Assembly (NCBI GenBank): GCA_009784185.1
Contig: WRCD01000002.1
Coordinates: 62,001-126,000, forward strand
DNA length: 64,000 nucleotides
DNA from: Bacillota bacterium
Lineage (GTDB): Bacteria > Bacillota > Clostridia > Christensenellales > UBA1242
Direction of reading: 5' to 3'
Each line of letters begins with the position of its first letter. Position 1 is the stretch's first letter. Made by a program: the position numbers and the translations under genes. The notes beneath the pieces are model-generated. The model was not told where the DNA came from. It searched no databases and worked only from the letters and a program-made list of their open reading frames with translations. Positions 16,832 to 28,426 of this stretch are shown one piece after another.

Positions 16832-19800
16832 ATGCCTGCAGCTCAAACAAAACCAGCACCTGCGTTTAAAAAGATTAAATGCGGAAGCAAAACCGAGAGA
16901 TTAAGTTTTGCCAGAATTCAGGAGCCGATTGAGGTTCCGTACTTGATTGCAATTCAGAAGGATGCCTACAAACGCTTTTTAGAAGAGGGAATTGGGCAGA
17001 CCATTAAGGAATTTTCTCCCATAGAGGACTTCAGCGGAAAGGCTGAGCTTCACTTTTTAGACTACCGGTTGGACGGTGCCCCCAAGTACGACATTCAGGA
17101 ATGCCGCAGAAGGGGACTTACTTACTCGGTGCCTATTAAAGTAAGCGCACGGCTTATTAATAAAGAAACCGGTGAAGCAATTGACCAAAACGTGTTTTTG
17201 GGTGATGTACCTCTTATGACCGAAGAAGGTTCCTTTCTTATTTCAGGTGTAGACAGAGTTATCGTCAGCCAGATTGTGCGCAGCCCAGGTGTTTATTACG
17301 AGCTTTTAGACGACAAAAACACAGGCAAGCAAACTTATAAAAACACATTAATTCCAACCCGCGGCACCTGGCTGGAGTTTGAACAGACTCAGCTTGACAC
17401 CATGCGTGTAATTATTGACCGCGGCGTTAAGGTTTCGGTTGGTTTATTATTAAAGGCGTTTGGTCTTGGCGAAGAGGCCGAGATTAACAAGCTGTTTAAC
17501 AACCACCCGATGATTGCTGAAACCTTGAAAAAAGAAACTCAGAAAACGCAGGAAGATGCTTTAATTGAACTCTCTAAAAAGCTTAAGCCAAGCGAGCTGC
17601 CCAGTGCTGAGGCAATAAAAACATATATCAACAATCTATTTTTTACCGAGCTAAGATACGACCTGGCGCGTGTAGGCAGATACAAATTTGACAAAAAGCT
17701 GAATTTGTCTACCCGGTTAATAGATAAAACTTTGGCCGAGGACTTAAAACTGGCTGACGGTACTGTGCTTAAGTCCGGAGTTGAGTTAACTCGTGAGCAG
17801 GCAAAAGCCATACAGAACAGCGGCATAAACCGTGTTGTAATAGAACTGGACAGCGGCAAAAAGCACCTGATGATTGGAAATAACCGTGTTGCACTTGACG
17901 CTATTATTAAATGCGACCCTAAAGAGCTGGGTGTACTGGAGCAGGTTTATTATCCGGCATTGCTTGAGCTGTTTAAAGGGCAGAAGACAAATGCTGCCAA
18001 ACTTGAAGTTATAAAGACCAATGCCGCCAAACTGATTAACCGCAGCGTAACTTTAGACGACATTATTGCAAGTATCAGTTACTTATTAGACCTTAGCGAG
18101 GGAATTGGCGAAACCGACAACATTGACCATCTTGCCAACCGCAGAATAAGTACTGTTGGCGAGCTTATGAGCATTGCGCTTCATAGCGGAATGGCTAAGC
18201 TTGCTACTTTAGCTCGTGAAAGTATGCAGGGCCAGGATTTGACAACCGCCAGCCCGACAAGCATTATAAACGCGCGTCCGATTAATAAAGCAATTATGGA
18301 CTTTATGAAAAGCTCGCAGCTGTCTCAAAACATGGACCAGGTTAACCCGCTTAGCGAGCTTACGCAAAAGAGAAAGGTTTCCGCTGTTGGCCCGCGCGGT
18401 GTGCGCAAAGAACGTGCCGGCGAAGAAGTGCGTGACATACATTACACTCATTACGGCAGGCTATGTGCTATTGAAACACCTGAAGGTCAATCAATCGGAC
18501 TTATAAATACTCTTGCTACATACGCAAGGGTTAACGAATACGGATTTTTAGAGGCTCCTTACCGCAGGGTGGACAAAAACACAGGTAAGGTTACCGATAC
18601 CGTAGACTACCTTATGGCAGACGTTGAGGAGACTTACAAGATTGCCGAGGCCACCGAGGTGCTTGACAGTGAAGGCAGATTTGACCACGAAAACATTGTT
18701 TGCAGATATAAGGACAGATTTATTGAGGTAAACAAAAAACAAGTTGATTACATTGACGTTAGTCCACGTCAGTTTATTTCTGCTGCAACCAGTTTAATTC
18801 CGTTTTTAGAGAACGACGACACCCCGCGTGCGCTTATGGGCGCTAACATGCAGCGTCAGGCTGTTCCGCTGTTGCGTACCGAGGCTCCCATTGTGGGCAC
18901 AGGGTATGAGCACCTTATTGCCAGAGACAGCGGCGCAGTGGTGCTGGCTAAAAATGACGGTGAAGTAAAATATGTTGATGCTAACGAAATTATAGTAAAA
19001 ACGGCTGCCGGTGAAGACAAATATAAGTTGCTGAAGTTTAACAAGACCACAAAAGACACCTGTCTTAACCAGAAACCGATTGTTAAGGCCGGCGAAAAAG
19101 TTAAGGCGGGAGACTCTATAATTGACGGGTTCTCAACCAAAGACGGTGAGCTTGCCTTAGGTAAAAACATGCTGGTTGCGTTTATGAACTGGGAAGGCTA
19201 CAACTACGAGGACGCAATTTTGATTAGTGAGCGCCTGGTTAAAGATGATGTTTACACTTCTATCACGCTGCGCGTTGAAGAGCAAAAAAGCCGAAGCACA
19301 AAACTTGGTAACGAAGAGATTACAAGAGATATTCCAAACTTAAGTGACGATGCTCTTAAAAACCTGGACGAAGACGGAATTGTCAGAATTGGTGCCGAGG
19401 TTCGCCCCGGTGATATTTTGGTAGGTAAGGTCACTCCCAAAGGAGAAACCGAGCTTACGCCCGAAGAAAGGCTGCTTAGAGCCATATTCGGCGAAAAAGC
19501 AAGAGAAGTTAGGGACACCAGTCTCCGCGTTCAGCACGGACGCGGCGGTGTGGTTGTTGACGTTCAGGTATTCAGCCGGGCTAATAAGGACGAGCTTGAA
19601 GCAGGCGTAAACCAGCTTGTTAAGGTATATGTTGCTCAAAAGCGTAAGCTTAGCGTGGGTGACAAAATGGCAGGCCGTCACGGAAACAAGGGTATTGTGT
19701 CACGTGTGCTGCCGGTAGAGGATATGCCGTTTATGGCAAACGGACAGCCGGTTGATATCGTTCTTAACCCGCTGGGTATACCAAGCCGTATGAACGTAGG

Positions 19801-20545
19801 GCAGATGCTGGAGTGTCATTTGGGGCTTGTGGCAAAAACTCTTGGCTGGAAGGTAGCCACTCCGGTTTTTGACGGAGCAAACGAGCGGCTTATTCAGGAA
19901 CTGTATAAAGAAAACAGTATGCCGCTTGACGGAAAGATGCAGCTCTTTGATGGGCGTACGGGTGAGGCGTTTGAAAACCGCGTTACGGTTGGATACAAAT
20001 ATATGCTTAAGCTTGACCATATGGTAGACAGCAAAATGCACGCAAGAAGCACCGGACCGTATGCGCTGGTTACCGCTCAGCCGCTTGGCGGAAAGGCCAT
20101 GTTTGGCGGACAGAAGTTTGGTGAAATGGACGTATGGGCGCTTGAAGCGTATGGCGCAGCAAGCTTGCTGCAGGAAATGCTTACGGTTAAGAGTGACGAC
20201 ATTGCGGGCAGAACAAAAGTATACGAAAGTATTGTTAAGGGTCAGCCGATTGCCGAACCGGGCATACCCGAGAGCTTTAAGGTATTGATAAAAGAATTGC
20301 AGAGCCTGGGGCTGGATATGAGGATTTTAACCGAAGACAGCCGCGAAATTGCAATTACCGAGCTGACTAACGATGAGGTTGATATAATAATACCTCAGGG
20401 CAGACGAGAGACAAAAGAAAAAGACTTAGACTTAGACTTTACAGCGGCTACGGAAAGCAATGACATTGTAAGCAAAGATGAATACGAAGCAGAGCAAGCG
20501 GACGCGTTTAGCGCGGGCAACCTGTTTGATGACTTTGATGAATAG
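16832..20545 (+). CDS. rpoB: DNA-directed RNA polymerase subunit beta
   Basis: [100 protein letters not shown]. Confidence 0.99.
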   Translation: MPAAQTKPAPAFKKIKCGSKTERLSFARIQEPIEVPYLIAIQKDAYKRFLEEGIGQTIKEFSPIEDFSGKAELHFLDYRLDGAPKYDIQECRRRGLTYSVPIKVSARLINKETGEAIDQNVFLGDVPLMTEEGSFLISGVDRVIVSQIVRSPGVYYELLDDKNTGKQTYKNTLIPTRGTWLEFEQTQLDTMRVIIDRGVKVSVGLLLKAFGLGEEAEINKLFNNHPMIAETLKKETQKTQEDALIELSKKLKPSELPSAEAIKTYINNLFFTELRYDLARVGRYKFDKKLNLSTRLIDKTLAEDLKLADGTVLKSGVELTREQAKAIQNSGINRVVIELDSGKKHLMIGNNRVALDAIIKCDPKELGVLEQVYYPALLELFKGQKTNAAKLEVIKTNAAKLINRSVTLDDIIASISYLLDLSEGIGETDNIDHLANRRISTVGELMSIALHSGMAKLATLARESMQGQDLTTASPTSIINARPINKAIMDFMKSSQLSQNMDQVNPLSELTQKRKVSAVGPRGVRKERAGEEVRDIHYTHYGRLCAIETPEGQSIGLINTLATYARVNEYGFLEAPYRRVDKNTGKVTDTVDYLMADVEETYKIAEATEVLDSEGRFDHENIVCRYKDRFIEVNKKQVDYIDVSPRQFISAATSLIPFLENDDTPRALMGANMQRQAVPLLRTEAPIVGTGYEHLIARDSGAVVLAKNDGEVKYVDANEIIVKTAAGEDKYKLLKFNKTTKDTCLNQKPIVKAGEKVKAGDSIIDGFSTKDGELALGKNMLVAFMNWEGYNYEDAILISERLVKDDVYTSITLRVEEQKSRSTKLGNEEITRDIPNLSDDALKNLDEDGIVRIGAEVRPGDILVGKVTPKGETELTPEERLLRAIFGEKAREVRDTSLRVQHGRGGVVVDVQVFSRANKDELEAGVNQLVKVYVAQKRKLSVGDKMAGRHGNKGIVSRVLPVEDMPFMANGQPVDIVLNPLGIPSRMNVGQMLECHLGLVAKTLGWKVATPVFDGANERLIQELYKENSMPLDGKMQLFDGRTGEAFENRVTVGYKYMLKLDHMVDSKMHARSTGPYALVTAQPLGGKAMFGGQKFGEMDVWALEAYGAASLLQEMLTVKSDDIAGRTKVYESIVKGQPIAEPGIPESFKVLIKELQSLGLDMRILTEDSREIAITELTNDEVDIIIPQGRRETKEKDLDLDFTAATESNDIVSKDEYEAEQADAFSAGNLFDDFDE

Positions 20546-20566
20546 GATTAAGGGAGAAAAAATTAA

Positions 20567-23500
20567 ATGTTTGAACTAAATAACTTTGATTCAATCCGGA
20601 TAAGCATCGCAAGCCCTGAAAAAATCAGGGAATGGAGTCACGGAGAGGTTACTAAGCCGGAGACCATTAACTACAGGACGCTTAAGCCCGAAATAAACGG
20701 GCTGTTTTGCGAGCGTATATTTGGGCCTAGAAAAGACTTTGAATGTCATTGCGGCAAGTATAAACGAATCAGATACAAAGGACACCATTGTGAAAAGTGC
20801 GGCGTGGAAATAACCCGCAGCAAGGTGCGCCGCGAGCGCATGGGGCACATTGAACTTGCAACCCCTGTCAGCCACATCTGGTTTGTGCGGGGCGTGCCCA
20901 GCAGAGTTGGCAGTATATTGGAGCTTACGGCAAAAAGCCTGGAGCAGGTGCTGTATTATGCCAGCTATATTGTGCTGGACCCGGGCACAACCAAGTTTAC
21001 TAAAAAGCAGATTATTTCCGATAAGGAATATCGCGAGGCTCTTGAAGAGTTTGGATACAAAAGCTTCAGAGCCGGCATGGGCGGAGAAGCTGTACGTGAA
21101 CTGCTTAGTGAAATTAACCTTGAGGCTGAGGCTGCCGTTTTACGTGAGCAGATGACCACTACTAAGGGCCAGAAGAAGCTTAAAGCAATTAAAAAACTGG
21201 ACATAGTAAACTCGTTTTTAAAGAGCGGCAACAATCCGCGCTGGATGATTTTGGACGTGCTGCCGGTTATTCCGCCGGAGCTTAGGCCAATGATTCAGCT
21301 GGACGGCGGCAGATACGCAAGCAGCGACCTTAACGACCTGTATCGCCGGGTTATTAACAGAAACAACAGGCTTAAAAAACTGATTGACCTTGGCGCGCCC
21401 GATGTTATTGTACGTAACGAAAAACGTATGTTGCAGGAAGCGGTTGATGCGCTCATCGACAACGGCAAGCGCGGCAAGCCTGTACAGGGTGCTAAGCAGA
21501 GAGAGCTTAAATCACTTACAGCTATGATTAGCGGAAAGCAGGGCCGGTTTAGGCAAAACCTGCTTGGTAAGCGTGTAGACTATTCCGGCCGTTCGGTTAT
21601 CGTGGTTGGACCTGAACTTAAATTGTATCAATGCGGAGTGCCTAAAGAAATGGCACTGGAGCTGTTTAAGCCGTTTGTAATGAAAAAGCTGGTAGAGCTT
21701 AACTTTACCCAGAACATAAAAAGCGCAAAACGTATGGTAGAGCGCGAAAAACCGCAGGTTTGGGATATCTTGGAAGAGGTTATTAAAGACCACCCGGTTA
21801 TTTTAAACCGTGCGCCAACCCTTCACAGGCTTAGCATTCAGGCGTTTGAGCCGGTGCTGGTAGAGGGCAGAGCTATTAAATTGCATCCTTTAGTGTGCCC
21901 GGGCTTTAACGCCGACTTTGACGGTGACACCATGGCTATTCATGTACCATTAAGTTTGGAGGCTCGAAGCGAAGCCCGTCTCCTTATGCTTGCCAGCAAC
22001 AACATCCTTAAGCCGGCTTCGGGAGCTCCCGTAGTTACTCCTAACCAGGATATTATCCTTGGCTCATATTACCTGTCATTAGAAAAAGATGGCGCAATAG
22101 GCGAAGGTACAATGTTTACCAGCGAAGACGAGGCGCTGCTGGCTTACCAGGACAAGGTTATTGAGCTTCAGGCAAAAATCTGGGTGCGAAGAACGGTTGA
22201 GTTTGAGGGCAAAAATTACACCGGCAGAACTCAGACTACAACCGGAAGAATAATACTAAACCGTGTTGTTAGTCAGGATCTTGGTTTTGTTGACAGAACC
22301 AAAAAAGAAAACATATTCATGTACGAGATTCATTTTCCGGTTGGAAAAGGCAAAATGGGCGAGATTACTGGTGCTGCGTATGCTAAGCACGGAACAACAG
22401 CCACCGCATCAATGCTGGATAAAATAAAAGAAATCTGCTTTAAGTTCAGCACGGTGGGTGCGGCAACGGTAAACGTGTTTGATATGAAGATGCCGGAAGA
22501 GAAAGCCAAAATTATTGCCGAGTATCAGGAAATGGCTACCAAAAACGAAAAGTTGTTTGACCGCGGACTGATTACACGTGACGAAAAGGTTAACAAAAAT
22601 GTTGAGCTTTGGAACGCTGCAACCCAAAAGATTAAAGCGGTTGTGGTTGCCGGTATGGACAAGTTTAACCCTATTAAGATGATGGTAGACAGTAAGGCCA
22701 GGGGAACCGAAGAACAGCTTAACCAGCTTTGCGGAATTCGTGGAATTATTGCAAACGCTTCAGGTAAAAAGGTTGATATTCCGGTATTGTCCAGCTTTAG
22801 AGAAGGCCTTAGCAGCCACGAATACTTTATGTCTGCGCGCGGCGGACGTAAGGGTCTGGCCGACACGGCACTTAAAACGGCCGACGCAGGATACTTAACC
22901 CGAAGGCTGGTTGACATAGCTCACGGTGTAGTGGTTGTGGAAGATGACTGCTTTAAGGCGGCGGGTGAAACTGTTAAGGGTCAGGTTGTTTCTGATATGG
23001 TAAACGGTGACCAGGTGATTGAAAAACTTGAAAACCGTATTGTAGGCAGGGTTAGCGTTGAAGATATTATTAACCCTAAAACCAGACAGCCGTTTGTTAA
23101 AGCAGGCGAACTTATATCTAAGGCTGCCGCAGATGCAATTGTTGCAGCCGGAATTAAGAGTGTAAATATAAGAACAATTCTTACCTGCAGAAGCAAAAAC
23201 GGTGTATGTGCAAAATGCTACGGACGTGACCTTGGCAGCACCGGCCTTGTTGAAGTGGGCGAAGCTGTTGGTGTAATTGCCGCTCAAAGCGTAGGCGAGC
23301 CCGGCACCCAGCTTACAATGAGAACCTTCCACACAGGTGGTATTGCCTCTGCTGCCGACATGACTCAAGGTCTGCCGCGTGTAGAAGAAATATTTGAAGC
23401 ACGAAGGCCGGGCGGTGTGGCCATGGTCAGCGAGGGCGCCGGCCGGGTTACGGTACGCGATGTTGATAAACGTAAAGAAGTTGTAATTAAAAACGGTGAC

Positions 23501-24172
23501 GGTGAAGTTAGTTACTTGCTTCCCGCAAGAAGTATTATTAAGGTTAAAACCGGTGACAACGTTGAATCAGGCACGCCTTTAACCGAAGGCGCATTATACC
23601 CGCAGGATATTTTGCGTACTAGAGGGCTTAAAGATGTTCAGGAATACCTGCTTAAAGAAGTTATATCGGTTTATAAAAGTCAGAGCGTTGACATCAACCC
23701 TAAGCACGTAGAAATTATTATCAGGCAGATGCTGAGAAAAGTTAAAATCGACTCAAGCGGCGATACGCAATACATCCCCGGTGATATGGTTGACATAAAC
23801 GATTATGAGGAAGTTAACCAGAAAATTATTATGGATGGCGGAGTGCCGGCTACGGCAAAACGAATTCTGTTGGGCGTAACAAAGTCGAGTCTTACCACAA
23901 CCTCGTTCTTGTCGGCAGCCAGCTTCCAGGAATCAAGCAGAGTGCTGACTGAAGCTGCAATTAAGGGTAAGGTAGACAGACTTGTAGGACTAAAGGAAAA
24001 CGTTATTATTGGTAAACTTATTCCGGCAGGAACCGGCCTGAAGCAATATACTTCGGTTATGCCCGCCAACAGCGTAGACAGTAAAAGTGCAGCCAGCAAG
24101 TTTTTAAGCGGATTTAACAACCAGACAGCCGACGACGATTACGAAATAGCTAAGCAAGAATACAGTGACTAA
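20567..24172 (+). CDS. rpoC: DNA-directed RNA polymerase subunit beta'
   Basis: [22 protein letters not shown] zinc site, [32 protein letters not shown]. Confidence 0.99.
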   Translation: MFELNNFDSIRISIASPEKIREWSHGEVTKPETINYRTLKPEINGLFCERIFGPRKDFECHCGKYKRIRYKGHHCEKCGVEITRSKVRRERMGHIELATPVSHIWFVRGVPSRVGSILELTAKSLEQVLYYASYIVLDPGTTKFTKKQIISDKEYREALEEFGYKSFRAGMGGEAVRELLSEINLEAEAAVLREQMTTTKGQKKLKAIKKLDIVNSFLKSGNNPRWMILDVLPVIPPELRPMIQLDGGRYASSDLNDLYRRVINRNNRLKKLIDLGAPDVIVRNEKRMLQEAVDALIDNGKRGKPVQGAKQRELKSLTAMISGKQGRFRQNLLGKRVDYSGRSVIVVGPELKLYQCGVPKEMALELFKPFVMKKLVELNFTQNIKSAKRMVEREKPQVWDILEEVIKDHPVILNRAPTLHRLSIQAFEPVLVEGRAIKLHPLVCPGFNADFDGDTMAIHVPLSLEARSEARLLMLASNNILKPASGAPVVTPNQDIILGSYYLSLEKDGAIGEGTMFTSEDEALLAYQDKVIELQAKIWVRRTVEFEGKNYTGRTQTTTGRIILNRVVSQDLGFVDRTKKENIFMYEIHFPVGKGKMGEITGAAYAKHGTTATASMLDKIKEICFKFSTVGAATVNVFDMKMPEEKAKIIAEYQEMATKNEKLFDRGLITRDEKVNKNVELWNAATQKIKAVVVAGMDKFNPIKMMVDSKARGTEEQLNQLCGIRGIIANASGKKVDIPVLSSFREGLSSHEYFMSARGGRKGLADTALKTADAGYLTRRLVDIAHGVVVVEDDCFKAAGETVKGQVVSDMVNGDQVIEKLENRIVGRVSVEDIINPKTRQPFVKAGELISKAAADAIVAAGIKSVNIRTILTCRSKNGVCAKCYGRDLGSTGLVEVGEAVGVIAAQSVGEPGTQLTMRTFHTGGIASAADMTQGLPRVEEIFEARRPGGVAMVSEGAGRVTVRDVDKRKEVVIKNGDGEVSYLLPARSIIKVKTGDNVESGTPLTEGALYPQDILRTRGLKDVQEYLLKEVISVYKSQSVDINPKHVEIIIRQMLRKVKIDSSGDTQYIPGDMVDINDYEEVNQKIIMDGGVPATAKRILLGVTKSSLTTTSFLSAASFQESSRVLTEAAIKGKVDRLVGLKENVIIGKLIPAGTGLKQYTSVMPANSVDSKSAASKFLSGFNNQTADDDYEIAKQEYSD

Positions 24173-24202
24173 TTAAAAAACTCCCAGACGGGAGTTTTTT
24201 GT
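24173..24202 (+). terminator. Terminator after rpoC
   Basis: aaaaaactcccagacgggagttttttg. Confidence 0.85.
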
Positions 24203-24207
24203 ATTAA

Positions 24208-24253
24208 CTCCACACCCCCCACTTCGTGGCACCCCTCTTATAGAGGGGAATTT
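24208..24253 (-). repeat. Solo subfamily A arm (inverted)
   Basis: ctccacaccccccacttcgtggcacccctcttatagaggggaatttt. Confidence 0.85.
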
Positions 24254-24290
24254 TCTTGCTATTTAATTCCAACTGCGCTATACTGTATTA

Positions 24291-25367
24291 ATGAAGTTTA
24301 AGCGGGACTATTATAATCCGGAGGATTCCGGAATCGGGTTTGTTGCCGGGGTGGTTGCACCTCAGATTATTATATTTGCCTTAGGAATAATTCTTGTTAT
24401 TGTGGCTGCAATTGCCGGCGTAACTTACAACGAAATTATTACCACCGCACCGGCATTGTTTATTAGTGCGGCACTTGCCGAACTCAGCTTTTATTTTGTA
24501 TATTTAATTATTACAAAAGCCCGCAGAATAAACGGCGTAAAAGCCGCGTGGCTTAATAAAGGCGTAAATTTCAAAACCGTTGCGGTGCTGATTTGTCTTG
24601 GTGCGGCCATGACCGTGCTATTTTCTCCGATAATCGGAATACTGGATTATGTTATTTCGCTGACGGGTTATGAGTTAGCGGGCTTAAATCTTCCGCTTGA
24701 TAATTTTGGATATTATCTGCTGGCCGTTTTGCTTATGGCTGCGCTTCCTGCTTTCTGTGAGGAATTTCTCTTTAGGGGAATTATTTTAAACGGCTTGCGC
24801 AAATACGGAATGTGGGCAAGCGTGCTTATAAGTGCGCTATGTTTTATGCTGATGCACGGAAACATTCAGCAGACTGCATACACGTTTTTTCTGGGCATAA
24901 TGCTTGGGTATGTGGTATACAAAACCCGCAGCTTGTGGGCGGGAATTATATTGCACTTTGTAAACAACTTTATTGTTATTACCTTTATGTATTTGCACGA
25001 AATTGGCGTGCTGGAAGCTGAAGTTATGACTTCTGTCAGTTGGGCAGATGCGGGCTATGCGGTTGGGGCAATGATTATTGGTGCCGGAGCGGTTTGGCTT
25101 GCGGTATGGCTGATTAAAAAATGGAACACACCATCCGTCACTGCGAGTGTCTCTGGAGACGGATTCAAACGAAGCAGTCCCATGGATAAAACTTCTGCCG
25201 AGGGGATTGCTTCGCCTGAAGATGTCTCGGGTGAGTCTCGCAATGACAGAGTGCCGCTAAAAGACTTGTTTAAATCCCCGTTTACGGTGCTGATGTTTGC
25301 GGCAGGTCTTGCTATAGGTTTGGCGCTTTGGTTATATAACTTTATATATAAAGCATTTATTATTTAG
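24291..25367 (+). CDS. CPBP family intramembrane metalloprotease with an in-frame repeat insertion near the C-terminus
   Basis: CEEFLFRGIILNGLRKYG, FMLMHGN, LHFVNNF; multi-TM. Confidence 0.85.
   Translation: MKFKRDYYNPEDSGIGFVAGVVAPQIIIFALGIILVIVAAIAGVTYNEIITTAPALFISAALAELSFYFVYLIITKARRINGVKAAWLNKGVNFKTVAVLICLGAAMTVLFSPIIGILDYVISLTGYELAGLNLPLDNFGYYLLAVLLMAALPAFCEEFLFRGIILNGLRKYGMWASVLISALCFMLMHGNIQQTAYTFFLGIMLGYVVYKTRSLWAGIILHFVNNFIVITFMYLHEIGVLEAEVMTSVSWADAGYAVGAMIIGAGAVWLAVWLIKKWNTPSVTASVSGDGFKRSSPMDKTSAEGIASPEDVSGESRNDRVPLKDLFKSPFTVLMFAAGLAIGLALWLYNFIYKAFII
25137..25252. repeat. Complete two-arm GTCATTGCGAG-type palindrome inside the CPBP CDS
   Basis: gtcactgcgagtg...acgaagcagtccc...ggggattgcttcg...gtctcgcaatgaca. 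Confidence 0.8.
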
Positions 25368-25380
25368 GAGAGCAGAAAGC

Positions 25381-25491
25381 AAAATTCCCCTTTGCTCCGC
25401 TAAGGGGTGGCAGGCGAAGCCTGACGGGGTAGTTGCTTGCGTTATCACATACCCCGCCCTTCGGGCACCCCTTTATCTTAAAGGGGAATTA
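25381..25491. repeat. Complete two-arm palindromic element, subfamily A
   Basis: aattcccctttgctccgctaaggggtggcaggcgaagcctgacggggta...taccccgcccttcgggcacccctttatcttaaaggggaatt. Confidence 0.88.
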
Positions 25492-25511
25492 ATTACAACA
25501 CAGGAGTTAAC

Positions 25512-26717
25512 TTGGAAAACAACACCACAAAACAACCGTTAATAAAAAACAAACTGCTATTTTACACGGGGCTGGCTTATTTTATTATTCTGCTGCTGTT
25601 TATTGGTCTCAGGGTGGCGTTTTTACTTATTGACTTTGGTGATATGCCGCTTGTATGGAAGGACAGGCTGTTTACAATCTGCACTCAGATAATAATTATG
25701 GGTGCTGTACCCGTATTGCTTATATGGTGGTTCACCAGACCAACAAAGCAGGAATTTGTAAAAAGATTTTCGCTTAATACCGTAAACTGGCAATCCATAT
25801 TATATACAATAGCTCTGGGTGTTTGTTTTTACTTTCTGACTATTGCAATTTCCAGTTTCTTTAACGGAATTATAGGTATGCTGGGCTATGCGCCGCCGGA
25901 GCCGGTTAAGGCAGATGTAACTGAGTCGCCGGCAGTCTATTTTTTGCTGGCGGTGCTGTTTACCGCAATTCTGCCGGGCATATTTGAGGAGGTTTCGCAC
26001 CGCGGAATGCTGCTTGGCGGGTTAAAAAGCCAGGGCAGTAACCTGCGTGCCGTAATACTCTGCGGATTGCTGTTTGGACTTATGCACTTAAACATAACGC
26101 AGTTTTTCTATACTGCAATTATCGGTATGCTGCTGGCTCAGCTTACCATAATTACTAAGAGCATAATCCCCGCTATTATCATACATATTGTAAGCAACTT
26201 TCTGGGCACGTATTTTTCACACGCAGACAAAAACGATTGGTGGCTGGGCGGCTTTTACGATTCAATAAACGGCTTTTTTGCCAGCAACAACGTTTTTGTG
26301 GTATTTATAGCAGTGTTTTTAATAATGTCACTTATTGTTTTTGTAATTCTGGGATTATTTATAAGGCTGTTTATTGAGCGCGGAAACAAAGACTTTAAAG
26401 ATTTTGTTAAAAAGTTTAAAGCCAAAATGCAAGCCGACGGGCAGGCGGATGGAATTGACTTTAACAACCAGGCGTTAATGCTAAGCTATTACCGTCAGGT
26501 ACAATTATTAAAACGGCAGTCGGAAGCACAGGCAAACGGCATGACCGATAGCGAATATGGCGCATATTTAAAAAAGCACGGTATGCTGAATGTAATGCTG
26601 GCGGATGAGCGGGTGAGCATGGCTAAACCTTCGTTTTGGGAGAACTTCTTTTTTTACGCTTCAATTACGCTTGGGGTAATTGTAACCATATTTACATTTG
26701 TTTGGGGAGTATTGTAA
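25512..26717 (+). CDS. CPBP family intramembrane metalloprotease
   Basis: FEEVSHRGMLLGGLKSQG, LFGLMHLNITQF, IIHIVSNFLGTY; TTG start. Confidence 0.82.
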   Translation: MENNTTKQPLIKNKLLFYTGLAYFIILLLFIGLRVAFLLIDFGDMPLVWKDRLFTICTQIIIMGAVPVLLIWWFTRPTKQEFVKRFSLNTVNWQSILYTIALGVCFYFLTIAISSFFNGIIGMLGYAPPEPVKADVTESPAVYFLLAVLFTAILPGIFEEVSHRGMLLGGLKSQGSNLRAVILCGLLFGLMHLNITQFFYTAIIGMLLAQLTIITKSIIPAIIIHIVSNFLGTYFSHADKNDWWLGGFYDSINGFFASNNVFVVFIAVFLIMSLIVFVILGLFIRLFIERGNKDFKDFVKKFKAKMQADGQADGIDFNNQALMLSYYRQVQLLKRQSEAQANGMTDSEYGAYLKKHGMLNVMLADERVSMAKPSFWENFFFYASITLGVIVTIFTFVWGVL

Positions 26718-27173
26718 ATGCTGGAACTGAGAATTATTTGTGTAGGCGGGCTTAAAGAAAACTACTTTAAGCAAGCCGTAGAGGAATACACCAAACGCCT
26801 TAGCGCATGGTGCAATGTAAATATTATTGAGGTAGCGGAAGCTGCACCTGCAGGGAACGACCCGAGCCCGGCGGAGGCGGAGAGAATTGCCAGGCACCTG
26901 AAGGGCTATGTAATAGTCGGTGATATTGGCGGCAAAGCGTATACCAGCCCGCAGCTATCGGAAACAATAAACGATGTAATGTCCGGCGGAAACTCATGTA
27001 TCAGTTTTGTAATCGGCGGTTCATGGGGCTTAAATGACACAATTAAGAAAAGAGCAGACCTGCGCCTGTCATTCGGAAGTTTTACTTATCCGCACCAGTT
27101 GTTTAGAGTAATGGCGCTGGAGCAATTCTACCGAGTGTTTACTATTTTGAACGGTACGCCGTACCATAAGTAG
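26718..27173 (+). CDS. rlmH: 23S rRNA (pseudouridine-1915-N3)-methyltransferase RlmH
   Basis: 151 aa; FVIGGSWGLNDTIKKRADLRLSFGSFTYPHQLFRVMALEQFYRVFTILNGTPYHK. Confidence 0.95.
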   Translation: MLELRIICVGGLKENYFKQAVEEYTKRLSAWCNVNIIEVAEAAPAGNDPSPAEAERIARHLKGYVIVGDIGGKAYTSPQLSETINDVMSGGNSCISFVIGGSWGLNDTIKKRADLRLSFGSFTYPHQLFRVMALEQFYRVFTILNGTPYHK

Positions 27174-27275
27174 AATGAATAATGAATAGTGAATAATGAA
27201 TAATGTCGGGTCGCTTCGCTCCAGGAAGTGCTGTCATTGCGAGCATTTCTATTCCGGATTCAAACGAAGCAATCC
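27174..27275. repeat. Composite repeat: heptamer tract + TCGCTTCGCTCC + GTCATTGCGAG arm
   Basis: gaatgaataatgaatagtgaataatgaataatgtcgggtcgcttcgctcc...ctgtcattgcgagcatttctattccggattcaaacgaagcaatcc. Confidence 0.75.
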
Positions 27276-27445
27276 GCTGGACAGAAGTCAAGAGTTGTAG
27301 GTGCACAAAGCAAAATTACCCAATTCCTTCGGGGCGGAAAGACGGAGTAACAGCGGTCAAAGAAGAGTCCGTGCTGTTGGCCGCGGCAAGGCCGCGACTA
27401 GCCGCTTGGCGTTAGCCGAGCGCAAAAAACAAGTACAATTCATAT

Positions 27446-28426
27446 ATGTTTTGTATGAAACACAACCAGTTAGAGCAACAGATTTTAGAGTTCAAAAACT
27501 CCGGCATCAAAGTGTTCAGCATCGGTAAGTCTGTGCTGGGAAGAAACATCTGGTGCGTGGCGGTGGGGAGCGGTGAGCCAAGTGTCATCATTCAATATGC
27601 TATTCACGCCAGGGAGTACATAACTGCTTATTTGGCGATAGAGCATATCAAACTTTCGTTTGGCTACCCCGTCTGTCTCGCTGGCGCAAAATCTAACCAT
27701 TGCCATTGCGAGACGGCACCAATAATTCCCCTCTTGAGAGGGGTGGCACGAAGTGACGGGGTGTGTTTAGCGAAGCAATCCCTTGGGTTGGGTGCAATTT
27801 ACTTTATCCCATGTGCTAATCCCGATGGAGTTGCTCTTGCGCTGGATGGAGGAAGTGACTTCAGCCTATGGAAGGCAAATGCAAATGCTGTTGACCTTAA
27901 CCGCAACTTTGATGCCAAATGGGGACAGGGTACGGACAATAAGTTTGAACCAGCCTCAGAAAACTATATTGGCAAACACGCTCATAGCGAGCCGGAGACC
28001 AGGGCACTGGCGGAATTTACCTTAAAAGTAAAACCCAAACTTACAATCAGTTATCACTCCAAAGGAGAGGAAATATATTACGAGTTCGGACAAACAGGCG
28101 TTCGCCTGGAGCGGGATAGGAAAATAGCGGAAGCTATATCCGGCATAACCGGCTATACAATTAAATCCACGCCCGGCAATACCGGAGGCTATAAAGACTG
28201 GTGTATGCAAAAATTAAAAATCCCCGCCTTGACAATTGAAGTTGGTAATGATATTCTTAACCACCCGATAGGAGTGGAACACCTGCCGGAAATTTTAGCC
28301 CAAAACAAAAATGTGCCGGCAAAGGCACTGGATATTGCAAATAAAATTCCCCTCCTTGGAGGGGTGCCCAAAGGGCGGGGTGGTTTAAAAAGGAGAAAGC
28401 AATGGAAAACGAGAAAGCATTATTAA
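27446..28426 (+). CDS. M14 family zinc carboxypeptidase with a nested in-frame repeat insertion and a repeat-derived C-terminus
   Basis: IQYAIHAREYITAY, CANPDGVALALDG, NAVDLNRNFDAKWG, SEPETRAL, SYHSKGEEIYYEFG, IPALTIEVG. Confidence 0.85.
   Translation: MFCMKHNQLEQQILEFKNSGIKVFSIGKSVLGRNIWCVAVGSGEPSVIIQYAIHAREYITAYLAIEHIKLSFGYPVCLAGAKSNHCHCETAPIIPLLRGVARSDGVCLAKQSLGLGAIYFIPCANPDGVALALDGGSDFSLWKANANAVDLNRNFDAKWGQGTDNKFEPASENYIGKHAHSEPETRALAEFTLKVKPKLTISYHSKGEEIYYEFGQTGVRLERDRKIAEAISGITGYTIKSTPGNTGGYKDWCMQKLKIPALTIEVGNDILNHPIGVEHLPEILAQNKNVPAKALDIANKIPLLGGVPKGRGGLKRRKQWKTRKHY
27723..27767 (+). repeat. Subfamily A arm nested inside a GTCATTGCGAG-type arm within the M14 CDS
   Basis: taattcccctcttgagaggggtggcacgaagtgacggggtgtg between ccattgcgagacggcacc and agcgaagcaatcccttgg. 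Confidence 0.8.
28343..28386 (+). repeat. Solo subfamily A arm at the 3' end of the M14 CDS
   Basis: aaaattcccctccttggaggggtgcccaaagggcggggtggttt. Confidence 0.82.
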
